Shown here: positions 1 through 4,723 of the stretch, in pieces
Numbering within the stretch: position 1 is the stretch's first letter
Layout: the number at the start of each line of letters is the position of its first letter
Assembly (NCBI GenBank): GCA_005879245.1
Contig: VBLA01000001.1
Coordinates: 1-6,072 of the forward strand
DNA from: Deltaproteobacteria bacterium
Lineage (GTDB): Bacteria; Desulfobacterota; Binatia; DP-6
Reading direction: 5' to 3'
Length of the DNA: 6,072 nt
Notes under the pieces: generated by a model
What the model was told of the DNA's origin: nothing
What the model saw: the letters and a program-made list of their open reading frames with translations, nothing else
Database searches by the model: none
Position numbers and translations under genes: made by a program

Positions 1-836
1 ATGTCGGGGATCTCCGCGGGCAGCGGGACGCCGACCCCCGAGCCGCCGAAGTAGAGGCCGCCCGCCGCGAGGTTGCAGAGGGCCGCGCCCGAGTCGTCCG
101 TCACGCTCCCGACGTTCGTCCCGCCGGTGTTCGCGCAGCCGCCCGTCCCGATCTGCGGCAGCCCGGTCGTGAAGGAGAGCTGGCTGAAGCAGCAGCAGTT
201 GCAACCCCCCGTGGGGGCCGTGCTGGTCGTGGTCGTGCCGGTCGAGGTGGTCGTCGTCGTGCCCGGCACGGAGGTCGTGGTCGTGGGTGGCGGTGCGCCC
301 GGGCACGAGCCGGGCGCCGGGGCCTTGCCCGCGATGAAGCGCCCCGGCTCGTCGCGCTTGACGAAGCCGTCGCCGAAGCTCGCGCAGTAGCGGATGGAAC
401 CGGTCGTGAACACCGCGTCGAGCGTGCCCTGGGTGGGTTCGTTCAGCGTGATGCCGATCTTCTTCCCCGAGACCTTGAGGATCCGCCCGATGATCGCGAT
501 CTTGACCTTGCCCGCCTCCATGAGGGCCGAGTCGACGTAGCGGAAGGTCGTCCCGGACACGGACCAGTGAGCCTGGGGGAGGTTGAAGGTGAACGACTCC
601 GACGTGCCGGGGTTCAGGATCTGGAGGCTCGCGCCGACGTTCGAGGGATCATCGCCGCTGCCCGGGGTCGGTGGGGTGAACGGTCCCGTCGACTTGAAGC
701 TCAGCACCTCCCGCCCGTTGGCGCTCTTCAGGAGCAGCTTGGTTCCCGGGACGAGCTGGTCGGCGGCTCGCGCGGCCGCGGCGCCGAGGAGGAGAGGTGC
801 AACGAGAAGGGCGATCATCCTCTGGTAGCCGTTCAT
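1..836 (-). CDS. Secreted protein of unknown function with Thr-rich linker and Cys cluster (3' end outside window)
   Basis: Read on the minus strand from ATG 836-834, the frame stays open for 278 codons to the left edge, so the C-terminus is missing. Residues 1-24 form a type I signal peptide: short polar start, hydrophobic run (MIALLVAPLLLG), then Ala-Arg-Ala before ADQ. Residues 27-178 form a beta-rich-looking domain ending in the pieces SIRYCASFG and KAPAPGSCP. Residues 182-210 are a Pro/Thr-rich linker (TTTTSVPG, TTTTTSTG, TTTTSTAPT), and then comes a dense Cys cluster CNCCC (C212, C214-C216), followed by a Gly-rich stretch with C234 and C254. The Met1 start is favoured over Met7 by a perfect Shine-Dalgarno. 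From memory, proteins of this layout are abundant paralogs in Binatota-like genomes, with no assigned function that I know of. Export to the periplasm, cell surface or medium is inferred from the signal peptide. The even number of visible cysteines (eight) would suit disulfides, but C-terminal residues are unseen. Confidence 0.85.
   Translation of the reverse strand, partial: MNGYQRMIALLVAPLLLGAAAARAADQLVPGTKLLLKSANGREVLSFKSTGPFTPPTPGSGDDPSNVGASLQILNPGTSESFTFNLPQAHWSVSGTTFRYVDSALMEAGKVKIAIIGRILKVSGKKIGITLNEPTQGTLDAVFTTGSIRYCASFGDGFVKRDEPGRFIAGKAPAPGSCPGAPPPTTTTSVPGTTTTTSTGTTTTSTAPTGGCNCCCFSQLSFTTGLPQIGTGGCANTGGTNVGSVTDDSGAALCNLAAGGLYFGGSGVGVPLPAEIPD
205..291 (-). repeat. Low-complexity Thr-codon tract (linker) with internal repeats
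   Basis: This is the DNA of the Thr-rich linker, made of ACG/ACC codons on the minus strand. The 13-base string GGTCGTGGTCGTG (plus strand) occurs exactly at 225-237 and 273-285, 48 bases apart, which keeps the reading frame. At the linker's C-terminal end, C5-GT-G5 (206-217) is a perfect inverted repeat with almost no loop. Such tracts are prone to in-frame expansion or contraction. The visible effect is a flexible, probably extended spacer between the two domains. Confidence 0.6.
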
Positions 837-843
837 CGCGTTT

Positions 844-850
844 CCTCCTT
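844..850 (-). promoter_or_regulatory. Strong Shine-Dalgarno of the secreted-protein gene
   Basis: On the minus strand the bases read AAGGAGG, followed by seven bases and then the ATG at 836. This matches the anti-Shine-Dalgarno consensus at ideal spacing. It fixes the start of the gene at 836 rather than at the internal Met codon at 818, and implies efficient translation. Confidence 0.85.
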
Positions 851-868
851 CGATTCCCGGTCCCAACC

Positions 869-898
869 TTTGTACCGACCTCCCGATTTTGGCGTCAA
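869..898 (-). promoter_or_regulatory. Candidate sigma70-type promoter for the secreted-protein gene
   Basis: On the minus strand TTGACG (898-893) is followed after 18 bases by TACAAA (874-869). The first matches five of six consensus -35 bases and the second four of six -10 bases. A start of transcription near 862 would leave a short leader of about 26 bases that contains the Shine-Dalgarno. A small dyad, TTTTG-N7-CAAAA at 887-903, overlaps the -35 box and could be an operator. The promoter is inferred from sequence pattern only. Confidence 0.45.
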
Positions 899-1033
899 CA
901 AAACATTCGCCTCGCGAGGGGGTCTCCCCGATCTATTGTTGACTTTCTCCCCGCATTGCGAGAGCAAATCTCCCATCCCGTGTCTCGCGACCGCTTGCAG
1001 GCGTGCCACGTCGGCTCGCGCGGGGCTGCTCTG

Positions 1034-1060
1034 TTGCAGGCCGGCAACTCCACCTATAGG
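1034..1060 (+). promoter_or_regulatory. Weak candidate promoter for the FKBP gene
   Basis: TTGCAG (1034-1039) lies 15 bases before TATAGG (1055-1060). Each box matches four of six consensus bases, but the spacer is shorter than the usual 16-18. Transcription would start near 1067, leaving a leader of about 30 bases with the Shine-Dalgarno. An alternative is TTGACT at 939-944, which lacks a good -10 partner. This is a pattern match only. Confidence 0.25.
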
Positions 1061-1085
1061 ACCCGCCGCTGCACGCATGCGCTCG

Positions 1086-1092
1086 AAAGGAG
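1086..1092 (+). promoter_or_regulatory. Shine-Dalgarno of the FKBP gene
   Basis: AAAGGAG lies six bases before the ATG at 1099. It supports this start, which also gives a complete signal peptide. Confidence 0.8.
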
Positions 1093-1098
1093 CCTCCA

Positions 1099-1773
1099 AT
1101 GCTGAGAGAAGCCACCCTGCTCGTACTGGCCGCCGTGTTTGCTGCTCCGACGGCGAGCGCCGCAGGTCCGCAGGTGAAGACGGACGACGACAAGACGATG
1201 TACGCCCTCGGCGTGGCGCTCAGCCAGAACCTCGAGAACTTCACCTTGAACGAGAAGGAGCTCGAGCTCGTGAAGCTGGGTCTCACCGACGGCGTGCTGA
1301 AGCGCGAGAAGAAGGTCTCGGACGTCGATTCCTACGGTCCCAAGCTGCAGCAGCTCGCCAGGACGCGGATGACGGGCGTGGCGGAGGCGCAGAAGAAGAC
1401 GGCGCAGCCCTTCCTGGAGAAGGCGGCGGCCGAGAAAGGCGCGCAGCGCACCGCCTCCGGGCTCGTCTACTCCGAGCTGAAGGCGGGGACGGGCGACTCG
1501 CCCACGCCGAGCGACACGGTGAAGGTCAACTACGAGGGGCGTCTCATGGACGGGATGGTCTTCGACAGCTCGCGCGGGCAGCCCGCCACCTTTCCGCTGC
1601 GCGGAGTGATCAAGTGCTGGACCGAAGGCCTCCAGCTGATGAAGGTGGGGAGCAAGGCGAAGCTCGTCTGTCCCGCCGACATCGCCTACGGCGACGCCGG
1701 GTCGCCCCCGCTTATCAAGCCGGGCGCACCGCTGGTCTTCGAGGTCGAGCTGCTCGAGATCGTGAAGAAGTAG
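1099..1773 (+). CDS. Periplasmic FKBP-type peptidyl-prolyl cis-trans isomerase (FkpA/Mip-like)
   Basis: This 224-residue protein should catalyse cis-trans isomerisation of Xaa-Pro bonds and act as a folding helper in the periplasm. Residues 1-21 look like a Sec signal peptide ending in Ala-Ser-Ala before AGPQ, with no lipobox Cys. Residues 28-115 are the helical FKBP_N region that makes the dimer and stalk in Mip and FkpA (DDKTMYALGVALSQNL and a long charged helix). Residues 118-223 are the FKBP catalytic domain. Visible active-site positions are Y145 (VNYEG), F155-D156 (VFDSS), I171 and W174 (VIKCWTEGLQ), Y197 (IAYGD) and F214 (LVFEVELL). The common VIPGW motif is VIKCW here, and C173 with C191 (LVCPADIAYG) could form a disulfide, an arrangement I recall in other FKBPs. 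The length is normal for the family. It lies 83 bases upstream of nuoJ on the same strand. A functional tie to complex I is not shown. Confidence 0.93.
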   Translation: MLREATLLVLAAVFAAPTASAAGPQVKTDDDKTMYALGVALSQNLENFTLNEKELELVKLGLTDGVLKREKKVSDVDSYGPKLQQLARTRMTGVAEAQKKTAQPFLEKAAAEKGAQRTASGLVYSELKAGTGDSPTPSDTVKVNYEGRLMDGMVFDSSRGQPATFPLRGVIKCWTEGLQLMKVGSKAKLVCPADIAYGDAGSPPLIKPGAPLVFEVELLEIVKK

Positions 1774-1856
1774 GACGGCCAGTCGACGTTTGCCCTCGCC
1801 GGGGTCATTTGCTAAACGCCTGCGGTTCCCAAGTCCGCAACGGGCCACGCGTTTTC
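1774..1856 (+). other. Gap between FKBP gene and nuoJ with a weak promoter candidate
   Basis: These 83 bases contain no gene. TTGCCC (1790-1795) and TAAACG (1813-1818) are separated by exactly 17 bases and could be a weak promoter for the nuo genes, matching four and three of six consensus bases. A small hairpin, TGCGG-N9-CCGCA (1821-1839), follows but has no T-run directly after it, so I do not call a terminator. No good Shine-Dalgarno precedes the nuoJ GTG. Whether nuoJ-M are co-transcribed with the FKBP gene cannot be decided from the sequence. Confidence 0.35.
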
Positions 1857-2357
1857 GTGTCGATCACCGTCGCCGTCTTCTATCTGCTCGCCGCCGTCAC
1901 GGTGGGCTCCGCCCTCGGCGTCGCCTTCGCGAACAGCATCGTCTACTCGGCCTTCGCGCTCATGGGGACGCTGCTCGGCGTGGCGGCGATGTTCGTCCTC
2001 CTCGGCGCCGACTTCCTCGGCGTGGTCCAGCTGCTCGTCTACGTGGGTGGCATCCTCGTCCTCACCCTCTTCGCAGTCATGCTGACGCACCGGATCTCCG
2101 ACGTGAACGTGTCGAACCGGGCGGTCGGCCGGCTGCCCGGGTTCGTGCTGGTCGCCGTCGTCTTCGGCTGGATGGTGCACGTCGCGGGGAGTGCGAGGTG
2201 GGTGATGAAGGCGCCCGGGGCCCCCGCCCCGACCACCTACGGGATCGGGGAGGCTCTCCTCACCCAGTATGCGCTTCCTTTCGAGGTGGCCTCGATCGTG
2301 CTCCTGGCAGCCCTGATCGGAGCCGTCGTGGTCTCTCGAAAAGAAGTGAAGGGCTAG
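1857..2357 (+). CDS. nuoJ: NADH-quinone oxidoreductase subunit J
   Basis: This 166-residue protein is a small integral membrane subunit of complex I, sitting between the quinone-site subunits and the distal antiporter-like pumps. Five hydrophobic segments are visible, at about 4-24, 28-49, 54-77, 93-111 and 141-160. The third carries the family signature VYVGGILVLTLF (residues 61-72), where the helix has a pi-bulge in solved complexes and Tyr62 is the conserved tyrosine. The C-terminal LPFEVASIVLLAALIG is also typical. I chose GTG 1857 because the hydrophobic NuoJ sequence begins at once after it (SITVAVFYLL). The only other in-frame upstream start nearby, TTG 1809, would add a polar 16-residue leader unlike the family. 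Ribosome binding is weak. The stop codon TAG shares its G with the GTG start of nuoK. Confidence 0.93.
   Translation: MSITVAVFYLLAAVTVGSALGVAFANSIVYSAFALMGTLLGVAAMFVLLGADFLGVVQLLVYVGGILVLTLFAVMLTHRISDVNVSNRAVGRLPGFVLVAVVFGWMVHVAGSARWVMKAPGAPAPTTYGIGEALLTQYALPFEVASIVLLAALIGAVVVSRKEVKG
2348..2353 (+). promoter_or_regulatory. Shine-Dalgarno-like site for nuoK inside nuoJ
   Basis: GAAGGG lies three bases before the GTG at 2357, inside the last codons of nuoJ. The spacing is tight, and the start overlaps the upstream stop (TAGTG), so reinitiation by ribosomes finishing nuoJ is likely. Confidence 0.4.
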
Positions 2358-2668
2358 TGGGCGACCTCTCACTCGGCCACTTCGTCGTTCTCGGGGGGAT
2401 TCTCTTCGCCCTCGGGCTCTTCTGCGTGCTCACGCGACGGAACGCCATCGGCATCCTCATGGGGATCGAGCTCGTCCTCAACTCCGCCAACATCAACTAC
2501 GTCGCCTTCGCCCGCTACAACCAGACGGGCTACGACGGCCAGGTCTTCGCGATCTTCGTCATCATGCTCGCTGCCGCCGAGGCGGCCATCGGCCTCGCCA
2601 TCGTGCTCGGCATCTACCAGAGCTTCGAGACGATCGACGTCGAGGCAACGGACCGCCTGCGCCGATGA
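2357..2668 (+). CDS. nuoK: NADH-quinone oxidoreductase subunit K
   Basis: The 103-residue product matches NuoK, a three-helix MrpC-like subunit that carries part of the proton channel in the complex I membrane arm. Helices lie at about 6-25, 30-51 and 62-86. Two membrane-buried glutamates essential in the E. coli protein (Glu36 and Glu72) are present as E38 (GIELVLNSANINYVAF) and E75 (LAAAEAAIGLAIVL). The family motif IGILMGIELVLNSAN is intact. Translation starts at GTG in the TAGTG junction with nuoJ, and the stop TGA overlaps the ATG of nuoL by four bases, so the three genes are tightly coupled. The last 15 residues, charged and ending in DRLRR, are a short soluble tail. Length is normal (about 100). 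Confidence 0.95.
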   Translation: MGDLSLGHFVVLGGILFALGLFCVLTRRNAIGILMGIELVLNSANINYVAFARYNQTGYDGQVFAIFVIMLAAAEAAIGLAIVLGIYQSFETIDVEATDRLRR

Positions 2669-4704
2669 CGGTGGCGCCGTACGTCGCACTCATCCCGCTC
2701 CTCCCCCTGGCGGGGGCGACCATCCTGGGGCTCGCGGGCGTGCCGCTCCAGCGCCGGCTGGGGAAGGCGGCCGTCTCGTGGCTCGCCTGCGGCACGGTGG
2801 CGGCGTCGTTCGTGCTGGCGGTCGCGGCCTTCCTCCAGCTGACGACGCTCGACCCCGAGCATCGTCTCCTCCTGGTGCGGCTCTTCCCCTGGATCCACGT
2901 CGGCACGCTCGGTGTCGACGTCGCCTTCGCGGTCGATCCCCTCTCCGCCGTGATGATCCTGGTGGTCACGGGGATCGGCGGGCTGATCCACCTCTACTCC
3001 GTCGGGTACATGCACGAGGACCCGGCCTACTGGCGCTTCTTCGCGTACCTGAACCTCTTCACGTTCGCGATGCTGACGCTCGTCCTCGGGGACAACCTGC
3101 TCGTCATGTTCGTCGGCTGGGAGGGGGTCGGGCTCTGCTCGTGGGGGCTTATCGGCTTCTGGCACAAGGAGCTCGCCAACACGCGCGCCGGCAACAAGGC
3201 CTTCATCGTCAACCGGATCGGGGACTTTGGCTTCGTCCTCGGCGTCTTCCTCCTCTTCTGGAGCCTGGATGCCCGCGGCCACGGGACGCTCGTCTTCCGC
3301 GAGCTGGCGACGCATGCCCATCTGCTCGCGGGCGAGACGCAGTGGGGCGTCCCGGTCGCGACGCTGGTGACGCTCCTCTTCTTCGTCGGCGCCACCGGCA
3401 AGTCGGCGCAGATCCCCCTCTACGTCTGGCTCCCCGACGCGATGGCGGGCCCCACCCCGGTCTCCGCCCTGATCCACGCGGCGACCATGGTGACCGCCGG
3501 CGTCTACATGATCGCCCGTCTCAACTTCCTCTTCGCGATGGCGCCGGCGACGCTCGCGGTGGTGGCGGTGATCGGTGCCGCGACGGCGGTCCTTGCCGCG
3601 ACGATCGCCCTGGCGCAGAACGACATCAAGCGCGTGCTGGCGTACTCGACCGTCTCGCAGCTCGGCTACATGTTCCTCGCCATGGGGGTCGGTGCCTACG
3701 CCGCCGGCATCTTCCATCTGATGACGCACGCCTTCTTCAAGGCGTGTCTCTTCCTCGGCTCGGGGAGCGTCATCCACGCCATGAGCGGCGAGCAGGACAT
3801 GCGGAAGATGGGCGGACTCCGGGAGAAGCTCCCCGCCACCTCCACCACGTTCATCGTCGCGACGCTCGCCATCGCGGGCATCCCGCCGCTCGCCGGCTTC
3901 TTCTCGAAGGACGAGATCCTGTGGCAGGTCTATTCCAGCCCGTACGGCAGCCCGATGCTCTGGGCGGTCGGCGTCACGGTGGCGGGTCTCAGCGCCTTCT
4001 ACATGTTCCGCCAGGTCTTCATGGTCTTCTTCGGCCCCTGCCATGCCGATCACGAGACCGCACACCATCTGCACGAATCGCCCGCGACCATGACGGTCCC
4101 GCTCTGGATTCTCATGGGCGGCTCGGTCCTGGCCGGACTCCTCTGGATCCCCCACGTGTTCCTGCCCTTCGAGGCGTGGCTCGAGCCGGTGGTGGGCGTG
4201 CATGTGGCGGTCGCGCACCACGCCGAGCTCGCCGTCGAGCTCTCGCTCACGCTCTTCTCGGTCCTCGTCGCTCTCGCCGGCATCGGCCTCGCCTACACCA
4301 TCTACTACCGCCGCCGGCCGGACCCGGCGGTCTTCGGTCGGGTGCTCGGCGGCGTGCCCCATCGGATCCTCCTCAACAAGTACTACGTCGACGAGCTCTA
4401 CGACCTCCTCTTCGTGCGAGGCGTGCTGCTCGTCTGCCGGATGGCGGCCTGGTTCGACCTCCGGGTGATCGACGGCCTCGTCAACCTCTCGGCCGCGATC
4501 GTGCGCGGGTGGGCGTGGGCGAGCGGCCTCTTCGATGGCTACGTCGTCGACGGCGCGGTCAACGCGTTGGCCGACGTCGCGCAGTTCGTTGGCCGGCGGG
4601 TGCGGAACCTGCAGAGCGGGGCGATCAACGCCTACCTCTACGTCGTCCTGATCGGCGTGCTGGGGGGGGTGCTCCTCTACTGGTCTTTGGTCTCGGCCTC
4701 GTGA
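2665..4704 (+). CDS. nuoL: NADH-quinone oxidoreductase subunit L
   Basis: This 679-residue protein is the most distal antiporter-like proton pump of complex I. The core follows the family: WEGVGLCSWGLIGFWH (E153, equivalent to E. coli Glu144), RIGD (D187), GKSAQIPLYVWLPDAM (K246, equivalent to Lys229), ALIHAATMVTAGVYM (H271), HAFFKACLFL (K359) and GFFSKDEILW (K415, equivalent to Lys399). The NuoL-specific GEQDMRKMGGL loop (375-385) separates it from NuoM and NuoN. After the fifteenth or so membrane helix (about 525-548), residues 552-650 form the long amphipathic lateral helix region (ILLNKYYVDELYDLLFV), and a final helix lies at 654-675. The length exceeds the roughly 613 residues of E. coli NuoL, which I place in the loop and lateral regions. 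The start ATG is in the ATGA overlap with nuoK, with no close Shine-Dalgarno, implying translational coupling. Confidence 0.97.
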   Translation: MTVAPYVALIPLLPLAGATILGLAGVPLQRRLGKAAVSWLACGTVAASFVLAVAAFLQLTTLDPEHRLLLVRLFPWIHVGTLGVDVAFAVDPLSAVMILVVTGIGGLIHLYSVGYMHEDPAYWRFFAYLNLFTFAMLTLVLGDNLLVMFVGWEGVGLCSWGLIGFWHKELANTRAGNKAFIVNRIGDFGFVLGVFLLFWSLDARGHGTLVFRELATHAHLLAGETQWGVPVATLVTLLFFVGATGKSAQIPLYVWLPDAMAGPTPVSALIHAATMVTAGVYMIARLNFLFAMAPATLAVVAVIGAATAVLAATIALAQNDIKRVLAYSTVSQLGYMFLAMGVGAYAAGIFHLMTHAFFKACLFLGSGSVIHAMSGEQDMRKMGGLREKLPATSTTFIVATLAIAGIPPLAGFFSKDEILWQVYSSPYGSPMLWAVGVTVAGLSAFYMFRQVFMVFFGPCHADHETAHHLHESPATMTVPLWILMGGSVLAGLLWIPHVFLPFEAWLEPVVGVHVAVAHHAELAVELSLTLFSVLVALAGIGLAYTIYYRRRPDPAVFGRVLGGVPHRILLNKYYVDELYDLLFVRGVLLVCRMAAWFDLRVIDGLVNLSAAIVRGWAWASGLFDGYVVDGAVNALADVAQFVGRRVRNLQSGAINAYLYVVLIGVLGGVLLYWSLVSAS

Positions 4705-4710
4705 GCGCGG

Positions 4711-4716
4711 GAAAGG
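4711..4716 (+). promoter_or_regulatory. Shine-Dalgarno of nuoM
   Basis: GAAAGG lies seven bases before the ATG at 4724, in the 19-base gap after the nuoL stop. It is the only nuo junction here with a free-standing ribosome binding site. Confidence 0.6.
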
Positions 4717-4723
4717 TGCACGG

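Larger units (their letters stand above)
837..1098. other. Divergent intergenic region
   Basis: These 262 bases separate the start codons of two divergently transcribed genes. The stretch from about 880 to 970 is clearly less GC-rich than the flanking genes, with runs such as CAACAAAACATTC, as expected of a promoter region. It contains the CTCGCGAG palindrome (911-918), a TTGC-GAGA-GCAA mini-hairpin (956-967) and an 8-base direct repeat TTGCAGGC at 995-1002 and 1034-1041. I see no RNA gene, no Rho-independent terminator and no convincing small ORF here; short reading frames crossing it lack start signals and family resemblance. Confidence 0.6.

Noticed and set aside
73..390. A plus-strand frame with Val-Val-Val repeats
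   Set aside because: It is the antisense of the Thr codon tract in the secreted-protein gene; the minus-strand frame has the signal peptide and Shine-Dalgarno.
918..930. GGGG-TCT-CCCC and the neighbouring CTCGCGAG palindrome as a regulatory site or terminator
   Set aside because: The elements are short, common in GC-rich DNA, and have no consistent placement relative to either promoter candidate.
1821..1839. Hairpin after the FKBP gene as a Rho-independent terminator
   Set aside because: The stem is only five base pairs with a nine-base loop and no T-run directly after it.
1054..1848. A 264-residue antisense frame opposite the FKBP gene
   Set aside because: It is Leu/Arg/His-rich with no domain resemblance, while the opposite strand encodes a complete FKBP with intact active-site residues.
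567..1856. A long plus-strand frame continuous with nuoJ, apparently giving a 596-residue protein
   Set aside because: Everything before about 1857 is out of frame with the FKBP gene and crosses the intergenic region and the antisense of the secreted-protein gene. It is Arg-rich, low in hydrophobic residues and resembles no family; only the last 166 residues are NuoJ.
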